A stretch of DNA of 64,000 bases from Cryptomeria japonica (GCF_030272615.1 NC_081409.1:239347832-239411831), one strand, 5' to 3'. Positions 1-12,379 are shown, counted from the stretch's first letter. The notes: generated from the letters alone by a model not told the origin. Made by a program: numbers and translations.

Positions 1-270
1 CCAAAATATCCTTGAGGTTATGACCAATAACCCAATTGGTTCTATACATATGACCAGTGATTAGAAAAAGAACTGCAATAGCCAAATGGTGGTGTGTAGT
101 ATCGGTCAGCCACAAACCCCCCGTTACTGGGTTGAGTCCTCCGTGAAAAGTCAAAAAATCTGAATATTTCGACCAATTCAGGGTGAAAAATGGGGTCAAT
201 CCCTTAGCGAAACTAGGATAAAGTTGAGCTAAAAGCTCACGATTTAAAATAAACTCATGAGGAAGTGGTA
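1..270 (-). pseudogene. psaA: Plastid psaA internal fragment in nuclear DNA
   Basis: The minus strand reads without a stop through about 90 residues of photosystem I P700 apoprotein A1. Recognisable blocks in order are [51 protein letters not shown], the HHHLAIA helix and GHMYRTNW. In a plastid this protein binds the P700 chlorophylls. Here only an internal piece remains: it runs off the left edge of the window and ends abruptly near 268-271, where the sequence changes to atpF-type intron. A few positions differ from the usual consensus (TDTTHHH, WVIGHN), which could be lineage divergence or decay after transfer. It has no start codon or transit peptide and is not expected to be functional. 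Confidence 0.9.
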
Positions 271-562
271 TATATTGGATCAACCTCCAACTATGCCTTT
301 GAACCCTTCTCATATTAGCACAGCGGTGGAAAGAGTACCCAGTTGTGCTTGGACTTCAAGCAGTTTAGCTTTAACCATTCTAAAGATTTTCTCTTGTTGG
401 TTGGGATTGGTAATAAAATTTCCCAATCAATTACGAAATGCTATAGTTCTTCCATATTTTTTTCCCTTTTAGAGGTAATTCATTGAGATCATGCACTTTT
501 CTATCTACAAAGTGCAGTTGGTTGGATCCAGCTGGATTATTCAAATATACAACTCGCACACA
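271..562 (-). pseudogene. atpF: Partial atpF group II intron, 5' part
   Basis: Directly downstream (minus strand) of the atpF exon 1 reading frame the sequence begins with a GTGTGYG-type group II intron 5' end and continues for about 290 bases without useful coding potential. I assign it to the atpF intron because it is contiguous with the exon and starts with the right motif. The intron is cut off near position 270, where psaA sequence begins. The 3' part of the intron and atpF exon 2 are absent. Confidence 0.65.
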
Positions 563-695
563 CTCCCTTTTTGAAATAGATCAGTACACCAAGCACCACA
601 CTGAGATTTATTATATTTGTTTCTAAAATATTGGTATTTAACCCGAAACCCTCAGCGGAGGATAGGGAAATGAAAGAATCAGTTACATTTTTCAT
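563..695 (-). pseudogene. atpF: Plastid atpF exon 1 in nuclear DNA
   Basis: The minus strand starts MKNVTDSF and continues through [14 protein letters not shown]-type sequence to KKG at the intron boundary. This is the membrane-anchor start of plastid ATP synthase CF0 subunit b. The frame is open from the ATG at 695 to the group II intron start. Compared with the usual protein, a few residues after MKNVTDSF (commonly GHWP-like) are missing and the usual glycine before KG is lysine. It lies downstream of atpH in the same orientation, as in the plastid atpI-atpH-atpF-atpA operon. With no exon 2 it cannot make the full subunit. Confidence 0.85.
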
Positions 696-1014
696 ACGCT
701 CTCCCCTCATAGATAAGGATACTTTTACAAAGTTTTTTCTCCGACTCGATCCTACTATTATTCGAATTTTGGATAAGCAGATTTCGAGTACTTAGTAAGT
801 CCCAGGTCCCGCATAATGATAAATAAGGATACAATTATGAAAAAAAAACTTTGTTCTATCTATCTACTTCTCCGAGTGTCGCAAATCTTTCTGACCAAAA
901 CAAGTGAAGTATAAGTCCACTATTTTGGATCAGCCCCCCCCTATTGGCTGAACAAGAAAATTGATAGAGAGGAGTCTTTAAAGTCCTGAAGAATACGGAT
1001 TTTGGTCTCCGAGA
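696..1014 (-). other. Plastid atpH-atpF intergenic spacer
   Basis: This stretch lies between the two collinear plastid genes and has no convincing reading frame. It is the spacer expected between atpH and atpF, which indicates that 271-1260 moved as a single plastid fragment. Confidence 0.7.
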
Positions 1015-1636
<622 letters not shown>

Positions 1637-2551
1637 ATGGTTTGACCTTGTGATTATAACTATGACACATTCTTTGCTGATACACCTTTAAATGATCAAA
1701 GGCATTTTGTCATCGTTCATGGATCAATTCTAACTCTTGCAATCTAGATACTCGTTGTTCTTCATCTGGGATACGACCTTTTAATGATACTCGTAGAGAA
1801 GGTACCTCTACTTCTATTGGCAGTATTGCTTCTGATCCATAGACAAGAGAGAAAGGTGTGGTGCCTGTTGGTGTGCGGATACTGGTATGGTAGGGCCATA
1901 AAGCAAGGTTCAATTGAATATGCCAATCTTTGCCAGCATCATTCATTGTCTTTTTGAGGATTTTCAGAATAGTTTGTTTGATGCTTCTGCTTGCCCATTC
2001 CCTTGAGGATAGTAGGGTGTGGAGAATTTGTGTTGGATCTTGAATTTCTCACATAGCTCTTGTACATCCAGATTCTTGAACAGTCATCCATTATCAATGA
2101 TAATGGTCATGGGTGTGCCATAGCGACATATGATGTAGTTCAAGATAAATGCAACAATATGTTTTCCTGTGATATTTGTGAGAGGTACTACCTCAATCCA
2201 TTTTGTGAAATATTTTGTAGCTACAAGAATGAATTTGTGACCATTGGATGAAGGAGGATTTATCTTTCCTACTAGATCAAGACCCCATTGGCAAAAAGGC
2301 CAAGATTTTGCCAAAGCATGAAGCTCTTGTGCTGTTGCATGAATTAAATTTCCATGGATCTGACATTGTTTGCATGTTTTAGCTATCTGAAAAGAATCTC
2401 GTTCCATAGTTGGCCAATAATAATCCAAGCGTATAAGTTTTTTCGAAAGGGTAAGACCACTTGAATGAGTGCCACAAATGTTGTTATGGACTTCATTTAA
2501 GGCCTTATCAGGTTCTTCTTGCTTGAGACATCTTAAAAGAGTACCGTCCAT
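1637..2551 (-). pseudogene. Gypsy integrase, truncated at its C terminus
   Basis: The frame at 2551-2084 carries the HHCC zinc finger (VHNNICGTH...CKQCQIHG) and the start of the DDE core, with aspartates in GLDLVGKI and IIIDNG. The frame at 1946-1710 gives the core end and C-terminal region (DWHIQLNLALWPYHTS...SLVYGSEAILPIEVEVPSLR). Coding similarity continues to about 1637 (YQQRMCHSYNHKVKP) and then stops where the other gypsy has a further segment. Stops and frame changes break it. It would have inserted element cDNA into the genome. Confidence 0.85.
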
Positions 2552-3222
2552 ACCTCGTTAAAAAGGGTATCCGTGAAAAGAGTATAATGGGAAGATTGGT
2601 GAATAAAGTTTCTCTTTTGGTTCATTAATAAGTCAAGAGGGAGTATATGATCTTTCAGGTATGTATAAGTTTGGCCATAGCGGGAGGAATCATGCCCAAC
2701 AAGGTGACATATAGTTTGAGAATCAGGACAATTATGTGCAGGGTAAAACAACTCTTTCACCAGGAATTCATAATGCTCTTGATTTTCTTGTGTTTGAAGT
2801 AGAGAAGCAAGTGTTGCCATGACATTTGCTGCTTTGTTGTCATTCCTCAAGATTTACTCAAAATTTATTTCAACAAAGTATTTCTTGACATCATCAACCA
2901 TCTTCTTATAAGGCATTAACTTTTCATCCTTTGTTTCATAATTGTCTTTGATTTAATTGATGACGACCTGAGAGTCTCCAAAGACCTGTAGCTATGCAAT
3001 GTTCCACTATATGGCCATCTTTATTCCCGTGACCAAAGCTTCATATTTTGCTGTATTATTGGTGCATGGAAAGCTTAATTTGTACGCCTTTGCAATTGTA
3101 TGACCTTGTGGCATGATGGATAGAATGCCTTCTCCTGATCCATGATGTGCTCCATTATTGATGCCTGCTCCTAGATTGACATTCAAGTGATGCATTATAA
3201 GATCTGGATCTAACCCTGACAT
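2533..3222 (-). pseudogene. Archaeal-type RNase H remnant with RT deleted
   Basis: The frame from 3222 starts MSGLDPDLIMHHLNV, which in the other gypsy lies just before the reverse transcriptase. It then jumps directly into the second RNase H (HHGSGEGIL...MPQG...NNTAKYEALVTGIK). The entire RT and first RNase H are missing, with a junction near 3170. The frame at 2850-2533 continues with the NKAANVMATLASLL block and the linker to integrase. Several stops and shifts interrupt it. The deletion removes the catalytic core needed for reverse transcription. Confidence 0.8.
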
Positions 3223-3485
3223 GTCTGCATATGACTAGGTAAAATTGATTTGCCATCTTTTTAAGAGTTCCAAATATTTTGGCCTTTCTTGTTCTGATAG
3301 AGAGATCGTTGGATGTAGAATATTTGGGTGATCAGTTATGCCAATGTCAATTGCCTCTATTGGTTCTATTAGGATAGATGATCTCTCTTGAAAGTATTAA
3401 GGTAAGGTGTCAAATCTCCCATCTTGTGGCGCCTCAAGGAGGTTTTCAGCATTAGATGTGTCCTTTCTTTTTACTTTTTCTTGGT

Positions 3486-4394
3486 CTAATGTTGCCAATA
3501 AATGGTTTTCAACATTAAACCTGATATTGTTTTCTTTATTTTCACTTTTGTGACTAGGAGATTTGCAACCCACTTGATTGGAAGATGCATTGTGAAATCC
3601 GTGGTGAAAGTTGTTGCGGGTTCAATTGCATTAAGATATAAGGATATGGCATGGTCATTAGGAAAGGTATCAATGGCAGTATGTCTTTCATTTTCCCAGT
3701 CAATAAGTTCAGGATTGATTAAGGGTACAGGGTCCTCAGGTTGAATTGTTTCAAAGATATTAGGGGTCATGATAGAGATGTCAGATCTTTCAATATGTAT
3801 TTCAATGTCTAGAACAATACTCTCGTTAGAATGACCTTTCGCAAGTATCTCCTGATTATCCTCAATTAAGTCCCAGTCAACCGAATGTGATCCCGATTCA
3901 AGTGAGCTAGTTCCTAACGTTTGTCCTACATACGCATGAACTACATCGATACCTACATCTTCTTCTTCCCTTTCAATTTCAAGTTGCTCTTGTTTGTTAT
4001 CATATTCATCTTTTTGTTTCCTAGAAGAGGTGTCCTCTTGTAGAGTAAATTTTCCATACCCTAAGCCTGATTTGTTTGTAGCCTGCTGAGTATGAGGTTC
4101 TATTGGTTCTAGAATACCTTCCTTCCTTTTTCCTAAAGGACCCGTTCTAGTGTATCCCATTTTCTGAAGGATGTTAAATCCTTTTCCACATTTTTCAATG
4201 GGTATTTTGACATTGTTGATCTTTTGTTGGATTTCATCATCCTTGTATAGCCATTGTAGCACATCTTTGTCTTCCAATTCCTCTGATAATGTCCCAACAC
4301 TGATAAATGCTCCATCAAATATAGGAAGATTTTTCACAATGGGTTGTTGTTTAGAGTTTGATGATTTTTCATAAGATTGAGGAGAAAGTGGCAT
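3486..4394 (-). pseudogene. G-patch linker between protease and RT
   Basis: A 302-codon minus-strand frame follows the protease in the same frame after one stop. Its central KCGKGFNILQKMGYTRTGPLGK stretch, followed by a GLGYGKF block, resembles a G-patch, a glycine-rich RNA-binding module found in some Tat-lineage polyproteins between protease and RT. The rest is acidic and low in complexity. The other gypsy has the same module at about 42340-42480. Confidence 0.65.
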
Positions 4395-5391
4395 CTATGA
4401 TAATGAATATTCTTCATTCCCTCGATCTCTTAGCTGTATTTGTTTTTCCATGCTTGACAAAATTGAGGTAAATGACTTTTCCTTGGATTGTGTGCTTGAA
4501 GATGATGTCTCTCTGTTATGTGGAACAATAACCTCTTGAGATGGTTTCAGATTACTACAGTAATGTAATGGATTTGAGTTTGCTAAGATCGTGTTTTCCT
4601 GCCCATTGTATGGAAATTTCAGGCACTGATGATATGTTGATGGAATAGCTTGTATGTCATGTATCCATGGTCTTCCCAAGAGTATGTTATATGATATATC
4701 CAAGTCTAGGACTTGGCATGCTGTGTCTTTCTGCAAAGGTCCCACTCTAATGGGTAATACCACAATTCCTTTGGAGAAATGCTCTTCTTCATCATACGCT
4801 TTGATTGTGATCTTTTTTCTGAGGATCAACTGCATCTTCAGAATAACCTAGAGAATGAACAAGACTTAATGAGAAAATGTTTAAGCCAACTCCCCCATCT
4901 ATTAGAACACATTTAACGAGCATCCTATGAATGAGGACTTCAATATGCAAGGGAGAGTTATGGGGATATTGCGAGAAATCAATGCTTGGACATGAAGGAG
5001 ATGGGATTTGAATATGATCCTCCGAAATAGGTTTGATGGCCATTATGGATATACCTTGGGGAATTTTATCCTTGGGTGTATTGTTTGGTGAGGATGCTAT
5101 GGAAGGTTCTTGCAAGTTTTCAAGAGGTGTAGGAATAAATGCCTTTGGAGAGTCAATTTTCTTATGGGGGGATGAGCCATTGCTAGACATAGGTGCGCGA
5201 TTTTGATCTTCCTCAGAAAAATCCCTTAGAGATCTCTTTAAGAGTTGCATAAAAGAGCCACCTTTCTTTGGAGATGCATTTGAATCCTTGTGAGGTTTTG
5301 ACATAATTGGCTTTTGATTTTGGACTTGTTTGATTTCTTTGATATGTTGACCTGTTATGTCTTCTTCTTGTATTTTGCTTTGGTATTCCAT
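4395..5391 (-). pseudogene. Gypsy protease region (broken by a frameshift)
   Basis: The minus-strand frame from 5391 contains a retropepsin-like block, VLIDGGVGLNIFSL, with the catalytic aspartate in the ID-G-G context. The alternative frame from 4835 continues with KKITIKAYDEE, the [20 protein letters not shown] block and KFPYNG, all typical of the end of a plant gypsy protease. A one-base shift near 4835-4850 separates the two parts. The homologous region of the other gypsy (41081-42100) is collinear with it. The enzyme would process the Gag-Pol polyprotein, but the frame is broken and inactive. Confidence 0.8.
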
Positions 5392-7510
5392 GTTTCTATG
5401 ATCTTCAGTTATTTCGAATGTCTATATTTATGTTCCTTCGATCTTACGCCTCTGCGCTCTAGTTAAAATGAACATACACATATGTTAAACTTTTTGCAGG
5501 GATTCGATTGTCTAAAAGGTGTTTCGATAAGTGACCAACTGTCAATGTAGATATGATAGAGTGATATGACACGAAAAGATAATTCAAATATTTATAGATT
5601 TATAAGTTTTTCGATCTCAGTTTGGAGTACAATGATGATGATTTTGATAAAACCAAGTCCAATAAGAACGATATATCCTACGATGTGGGACAAGGTTATC
5701 CTGATCAAACGTTTTAGTTTCATGATAGAGGATGATAGATCTTGATGAGAAACTATGTTTTGCGTGATCACTTTATCAAAGAGGGTGATAATGCACTTTG
5801 AGATGTTAGATCTTGAACTTGTTGAAGGTGAATACTTGAAAATCTTGGGGTGTCTAGTTCTAAAATCCGATTTGACAAAAGATAACTTGACCGAGCAAAC
5901 CAAGAAGACAACCTAAGCACAAAATGACAGATATCAGGTGTATATGCTCACTGTAAATTGACCAAGAAAACATGACAGATCTGGAAAAGACATGCAATAA
6001 GACAACTCTGGCTCGATAGAGACAAAAATTCGTACGACAATTTATACAGTCCCAGACGATAATTCATATAGACCCATACAAAAAAGGCATAATCTTGTAC
6101 GACACTTCCCACAGAACCATATGACAATTGATAACACAAAATCTTCTATTGATCTGACTCGTACGACAATTAACATAGAACATGACGATAAACTAGCTTT
6201 CTCGTACGACAAACTAGAAAACTCATATGACTGAGGACAAAGAAGAGACAAAATTTTGACTGACAGATTTTTGATCAATGATGTTTGATGTTTTGATTAT
6301 GTTTTCCAGTTTTAGATGTCTGAGTTTCTAGTTCAGGGATGAAAACACAACAAACATGCGATATGATAAGTGACTTCAAGCACAACACGCTAAATCCTAA
6401 GGAAGTTGACTGAGAGAGAAAACCTTTGCTTGAAAACTTAGGTACACACCCAATAACTAATCACACTACGACTGCTAAGTCTCATGCAATGGATTCTCAA
6501 TGCCGTATTAGCCAACTCCAAACTTTAATGGGGGCACGATATGGAAAGTGTCTTGGGAGAGTTACTATCTCTCTTGCACAAAGATTATCCCCCTTTCAGA
6601 GGTGAACTGGGTAACTTCTATCTTAGGGTTGGTAGTAAGGATTTCCATTTGGAATTACCCCTTGCAGTCGTGCAAGCATGATTGAGGCCTATAGCCCAAC
6701 AAGGTACCGAAACAAGAAGTAGTCACACAAGAGTGATTGAGACCGCGAGGCCCTACTAAATGTCTGATATGAGAGATCTCAAAAGAGAAAACTCAAATAA
6801 TCCCATCCTCTGAGAGTTTAATCCTGAGAGACCTATTTTTTAGAGTGAGTCGGAAAGCTTAGGTCTAGCTATACTCACTTGGGTCTTCCTCATAGGGTGA
6901 TTACTTTTTCTCGCTGTGACAGGCCCACTAAAGGTATTCAAATCTCAAACATAGAAGCGCTTCAAGGGTCAGGATTTCTGATTGTCCATACGAACAAGAG
7001 CATACTCTCCTACCTTTTAGACAACTTCTCAAGCATAGAAAACAAGGTTGTTCATTAACCAATAACAAATTTAAGTGTGCCTAGAAAAATTTAAGAAGAC
7101 ACAAAGTTTGGTTGGGCTTCCTTTAGGCAACCTGCAAAACAAATACATTAGTAATCATGTTGTTTTGATGAATTGAATTTCTTTGGCAAGCGTAATCTTC
7201 GACAATCGTCCTGCAAAAACCAGTTAGGCTGCTAGAAAACTCAAAATCAGGCAAGGGTTAGCATTAGTAATAGCCAAATTGAAGCACACAAACCCTTAAA
7301 ATGCAAACTGTTTTAAAAACCCAGAAGCAGAAAATTGTACAAGTATCTTCATCTGATAGTACGAGTATTCCCACATACCCGTACGAGTGCACAAAGAAAT
7401 TCGTATGGTTCTGTAAAGGTAATCGTACAAGATTTTGAAACAAGCCCGACTAGAAACCCGTGAGATGAATGATTTGATGATGAGAGAGGCCAAAAATGAG
7501 ATTTCTGGCT
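5392..7510 (-). other. Leader of the minus-strand Tat element; no Gag recognised
   Basis: About 2.1 kb between PBS and the protease region contains no recognisable Gag or zinc knuckle. It is dotted with the palindrome-containing motif CGTACGA and near variants, clustered at 6000-6250 and 7345-7440. The short frames here look like chance frames. The Gag may be deleted or too decayed to see. Confidence 0.6.
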
Positions 7511-7528
7511 CCACGGTGGGCGCCAAAA
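7511..7528 (-). other. Primer-binding site, minus-strand Tat element
   Basis: Immediately after the LTR end the minus strand reads TTTTGGCGCCCACCGTGG. TGGCGCC-type sites are usual for Tat and Athila elements and pair with a tRNA 3' end. Its position fixes the LTR boundary. Confidence 0.8.
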
Positions 7529-8689
7529 TGTCGTGAGTGTGAAGTAGGGTACTTGCAGCTGCAACACAAACACTCAATAGATCATTACAAGCATGTTTAG
7601 AAAATTTAAATCAAATGAAAGATAAACCATGGCAAAGCGACTTATCGCCTCCTAAGAGATGCAAGTGTGAATTTTCTCTTAGATCTAGATGAGCAATCCC
7701 AGTGACTTGACTACACCAAGACAGAGGATTTAAAATGATATGATGTGCAATCTAGATGAATGCATGATTAAACTAGATTAATCCAAGAAGATAATTAGGC
7801 TAACGATATGCATGATTATGCTAAATGATGATTCCATTAAGCTAGATGAGAGATTGAATATGCTATATGATTAAACAATTCTGCTAGAGGTTGATCAAAT
7901 TAAGCTAGATCTAAGATGCAATTGCATATAATAACAATGCTTAAATTATATGCAAGAAATGATATGCCTATAATAACAATAATTGAGATGAGATGAGATG
8001 GGATCCTTTGTGCTCCAAAATGGGGGATATTTATAAGGTTTCCAAGGCCAGGGGTGAGGTGGGGGGAATCAATGGTCAAGATTGAGTCTGAAGATATCAA
8101 GGGTCAAATTGGAGGAGGTTGGAGAAGAGGCTGGAGGGAAGGACACTTGTCATATCTTTGGTGACAAGTGTCAAGGAGCCTTTCTCACAAGAGGGCAAGT
8201 GTCCAAGGGAGGAGACATGTGGCATAAGTGCCATTTGTCTCAAGAGGAGAATATCCACCCCATAGGAGGTTAGGATAAGGAGGTTAGGATGTGCAAGATA
8301 GGATAGGGTTAGCTAAACCCAAGATTAGGTGGGATGGGTTAGGTTAGGGGGTGGTTAGGTTAGGTGGTTAGAAGTTAGGATCCATGTGGGAAATTTAAAT
8401 TTAAAAATTCAAATAATAGGAAAAGGCTAATTAAATTTCAACAATTCATAAATTGATTTGTTTTAATTAATTAGGGGATTAGAAGAAATGAATTAGATGG
8501 GGGGAGGATTAATTAATCAAAGGGGACTATTGAAATGAACTTATTAAATAAATCCTTAGATTTATTAATCACCTTGTGAATGGGGAATTTAATCAAATTG
8601 CTAATGAATTCATTTAAATTGGGAAGGGGGATTAATTAAATAATTGCTTATTTAATTACTTATCTTCAGACCATTTTTAGGTGTATACA
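7529..8689 (-). repeat. 5' LTR of the minus-strand Tat-type element
   Basis: On the minus strand this 1161-bp segment starts TGTATACACC and ends GACA, giving the TG...CA ends of an LTR. The PBS follows immediately. The start is rich in TTAATTAAAT-like sequence, like the solo LTR at 58528-59328, which begins TGTAGACACC. No second copy of this LTR is present in the window. Confidence 0.8.
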
Positions 8690-8759
8690 GATCCCTTCCC
8701 AATTACATTCATATATATTGTGACCTATAAAAATAAGTGACATAAAACAAGGCTCAAAA

Positions 8760-9527
8760 GAAGAGAACATGGACTATGAAGAGGCCATATGATGAGAAGC
8801 TACTGAATCTAGAAATCATCTCCCCATTCTAATACTTGTAGAACTGAAAAGAGCTTTTCATTTTTTTGTTCTAATGTAGAAACATAACTAGCATGACCTT
8901 TTTCCTCCTTAGTAAATTCTTGTTTTGATGAAGATGGAGATTCAATGAATGCCTTGTTGATCTTCTCAAGAAGACATGTGAGGTAGTTAACATGTTTCTT
9001 CATGCATTTATATTCAACATGACCAAGTTTCTTACAATAAGTAAATTTAACCTTCTCCTTCTAAGTTTTACCTTAATTTGAAGAAGGTTTAGTATCCACA
9101 TTATAAGTAGACAAATATTTATGTAAATTATTCTCTCTTTGATTAATCTATTTCTTAGATTGCTTGTCATTTTCTTTCTAATGTTTAGTGCCTTGATTTG
9201 TAGCCAAGGCATGAGACTTAGAATATATATGAGTTCCCATTTGAACCAACTTGTCCTATTCTTTCTTATTTCATATGAAACACATAAAGAGAAGGCATTG
9301 TGTAGGTAGCTCCTAAGGAACTTTTAGTATCATTGAATGTAGAAAAAAAGATTGAATAAGCAAGAAAAAGTTAAGAGAGAATACTTAGGTATAATTATTT
9401 ATCATATTTCTCAACTCCACATTGTTTCAATTGAAATATTATGACATTTAGTTTGGTGAATAAGTCTTGTATACTATCAAAAATTGAAGGATTTAAATAA
9501 ATAATCTCATTCTCCAATTGATGACCT
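8760..9527 (-). pseudogene. Retrotransposon Gag remnant, downstream half
   Basis: The minus strand resembles a plant UBN2-type Gag: PSIFDSIQDLFTKLNVIIFQLKQCG, a decayed LSILSKL-like stretch, and a zinc knuckle reduced to YCKKLGHVEYKC in which the first cysteine is lost. The frame shifts several times. The upstream half of the same Gag is at 11807-11960, on the other side of a 2.2 kb insertion. It is probably copia-type. Confidence 0.6.
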
Positions 9528-9544
9528 ATTGATTTATCTTGTTT

Positions 9545-11789
9545 TTAATTAAGGAACAAACAAGTTTTGAGGGGACCCAAAACCCCATACAATAGGTTTT
9601 GAAGGGACCTAAAACCCTTAGATTTTACACGGATCCGAAACCCAAAGAAAGACAGTTGCACAAAGATACAATCATCAACAAACATCAACCCAACCACATC
9701 CTATAATCAAATACTTAACATTGAAGAACTAGTTGTAAGAAAGGAAGGTTGAAGCCACCATAAAAGACAACTCACATAGGGATTTACCAGGATCCCTCAA
9801 CCATTACAATGGGTTTTAGCAAGGCTCCCATAACCTTAACCTTGAGAAGGTCCAACAAAGAGCTTTCCTTACCTGACTAACTCTCCACCTCAATAGGAGA
9901 TAAAGGGAAGGGGTAAGAGAAAAAGACAACAATAGCTCCCTCACAGTCAAAAGACATGGCACCAACAACCCCCAAGAAACATGTCCCATCTTCTCTAACA
10001 AAAACCATTTCCACCTCAATAGAAGATAGCTCCACCTCGATAAGAAGATCCAAAGAAGACCAAAGATGCTAACACTAAAAAGCAAACCAACCTGACTAGG
10101 AACTCTCCACCTCAATAGAAGAAACCAAAGCCAAGAAAACATAAAGGGAAAATGAAGCTCCCTTGATGCAACAACACCAGGAAGAACCCACCTCCATAGG
10201 GCCTTTGAGCAGAGCCTAAGAAGCAAAGCCATGATAGTAAACCTCTCTGCGAAGAAGGAAATGGGTACCAAACTATGGATCCCAACAAAGAAAGCAAGGG
10301 GGTTAATGTGAAACCCCGAAAGAAACCCACCAATGAACAATGTTGAAAAGGGCAACATACTCTGACTGATCACACAGAACATGAGAACACCACACCATAC
10401 AACACCTCGTGTGGAGGCAGAATGACAGAAGGAGGGTGAGAGACAGTAGATTGAAGACAACCAATCTTGAGCATGGATGAAATGCATCCAAGAGAGAAAC
10501 GCCAACCCAGAACCCCAAACAAGACCACCCAAAACAAAGCGCATAGTGGAGTGAAGAAGCCAAAGAACAAGGAACATTCCAAAACCCCAACGTGGCACCA
10601 TCTCAGCATCCATAAAAAACCTCGAACCAGATCTTAACACCATAAAATGACAAAAGAAAAGGATCCAAAGATAAAAGACCAAACAAAAATGTAGGAAACG
10701 AGAGTGATGTGCATCCACCCCCAAACATGGGACCAAAGGAAGTGTCGACATCGAGCAAAGGATCACCTAGGAAAAAGGAAAACCACCAAAAGAGAGGAGG
10801 CTAGCCAAACCTATTGACAAATGCACACTCCAATGAGAAATTGTAGGTGATTGAAGGTATTGTCATTGATGGCAACCTTACAATCATGTGATACCGGCAG
10901 GCAGACACAGGTACCGGCACCGACAGACTCTACACCAGCATATAGATCACCGGCACCAAAAAGATGGATCACCAACACCATGGCTGACAAGAATTTTGTT
11001 TAAATGTATTTTGTATTTAATTGTAAAATCTTTTGTAAGCCGACTTGGCGAATTGTAATATGACTCATATATGTATGAGATCATTGTAGATCATTTATGA
11101 TAAGAGAGAAATAATGCGAAGTATGAAAAGAAGATAGCAGACCTAATGTGCGAATTATTGGGATAAGGGTTTATGTATATTGCAGAGCTTAAACTGGTAC
11201 TGAATCTAGCATAGCAGATGCTGATCTGAAGCAGTACAAGACATTGGATTAGTATAATCCATTTTGTAAGTCAGTGTGACTTCCTTTTGTAATTGAGTAG
11301 TGAGTTCTAGGCACTTGGCCTTCCTGAATGTGCAGGCCCCTATTGTAAGCAGTAATATTCTCTTATTGGCCAGTAAGTGAATATTGTGGGTCACAAATCC
11401 CATCGAGGTTTTTCCCACACTGGGTTTCCTTGTTAAATATTGTGTTATGGTGTGTCTCTTATGTTGTGGTTGCTATTCTTATTTACTGCATTATTTTTGG
11501 TTTACCGGTACACAGTTTTGATATGCTTTTCATGTTATAGGTTAAGAAAATTATTATACCGGTCAGATACTGATTCACCCCCCCCCCCCCCCTCAGTATC
11601 TTTGAGAATCCTAACAAAACCCACCTCATCCGCTTTTCCATCATGATCCTCATTGTCTGCCTCCCTTGCAACATCTTCCTCGCCTGAAACCCTAACACCC
11701 AAACCGCTCTTGCTCATCGCTCTAGAGATATTATAATTGAGTAAAAAAGAATTAAAATAAAAAATAAAAAATAAAAAAATAAAAATATA
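9545..11789. mobile_element. Insertion with 17-bp target duplication (non-LTR-like)
   Basis: The 17-mer ATTGATTTATCTTGTTT occurs at 9528-9544 and again at 11790-11806, flanking this block. A duplication this long fits LINE-type target-primed insertion rather than an LTR element (usually 5 bp). The right end is an A-rich tract (about 11741-11789), which suggests plus orientation. The left end, read on the minus strand, has a LINE-like 3' end and a T/AAAC nick context, so orientation is unsettled. Inside, variants of CTCCACCTCAATAGAAGA recur four to five times between 9880 and 10120. No reverse transcriptase is recognisable. Confidence 0.6.
10840..11603 (+). repeat. Solo LTR nested in the non-LTR-like insertion
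   Basis: The segment starts near TGTAGGTGATTGAAGGTATTG, carries CCGGCA-rich text typical of copia LTRs here, and ends in a long C run followed by TCAGTATC. GAGAA flanks it at 10835-10839 and 11604-11608, consistent with a 5-bp target duplication. A putative minus-strand frame (MSKSGLGVRVSGEED...) is broken at this point. No internal element sequence remains, so it is a recombined solo LTR. Confidence 0.65.
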
Positions 11790-11806
11790 ATTGATTTATC
11801 TTGTTT

Positions 11807-11960
11807 ACCAAAGAGTTTTTCCAATGTTTTTCGAACTTCATTTGGTGCAGACAAAGACTCAGCATGAAGAAAATATAGAGATATAAACATACACAAGGTT
11901 CCATATGTTTCATCACATTTATTAAATCATTTTGACTTTTTTGCATGAATTGTTGAGTAA
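11807..11960 (-). pseudogene. Retrotransposon Gag remnant, upstream half
   Basis: The minus strand contains AESLSAPNEVRKTLEKLFGKQDKS, a typical helical block of plant UBN2-type Gag. It runs up to the 17-bp duplication and continues on the far side at 9527, so it is the other half of the Gag at 8760-9527. Confidence 0.55.
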
Positions 11961-12379
11961 GAGGCTTGCATTTAAGAGGTGAATCCTAACCCTAATAAGC
12001 AATAAATCACTCAAGCATCTAATCAAAATTAAGGGATAAGTGTCTTTGGTGATGTATCCTACCTTCATGAATCTATGTATTGCACTTCGAGATTATCAAC
12101 ATACGTTGGCTTAGTTTGGAGTTTCTGCTTCAAGCTCATGTACTAATACTTTTGGAGCTACATCTTCTTCTAGAGGGTCCAAGAAAAAAAAGTTCCTAAT
12201 GTGACTACTATTCCTTAGATGACTGAGAAGAGTACACTTGGGACACAATGTAATCAGTTTTTTATAGAACTCTCTAATTCTTGTTTGAGTGTACTACAAA
12301 AATTTCTAAAGGACAACTTGGTTACCCTTCTAGAGATTAGACCACTCCTAGATAATAAGCCATATCCTAGTTGGTATGA

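Larger units (their letters stand above)
1637..8689 (-). mobile_element. Truncated Ty3/gypsy (Tat-type) LTR retrotransposon, minus strand
   Basis: Reading right to left the element shows a 5' LTR (8689-7529), a primer-binding site (7528-7511), a long leader, protease, G-patch linker, archaeal-type RNase H, and integrase with zinc finger, core and C-terminal region. It stops at 1637 inside the integrase tail, so the polypurine tract and 3' LTR are missing. The reverse transcriptase and first RNase H are also deleted. The protease-Gpatch-RT order and the extra RNase H place it in the Tat lineage. Its proteins are clearly related to the plus-strand gypsy at 27636-52067 but belong to a different family. 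Frameshifts and stops show that it is dead. Confidence 0.88.

Noticed and set aside
9816-10766. 316-codon minus-strand frame rich in Leu, Trp, Phe and Cys
   Set aside because: It is the complement of the purine-rich repeated sequence in the non-LTR-like insertion, has overlapping competitors in other frames, and shows no domain-like conservation.
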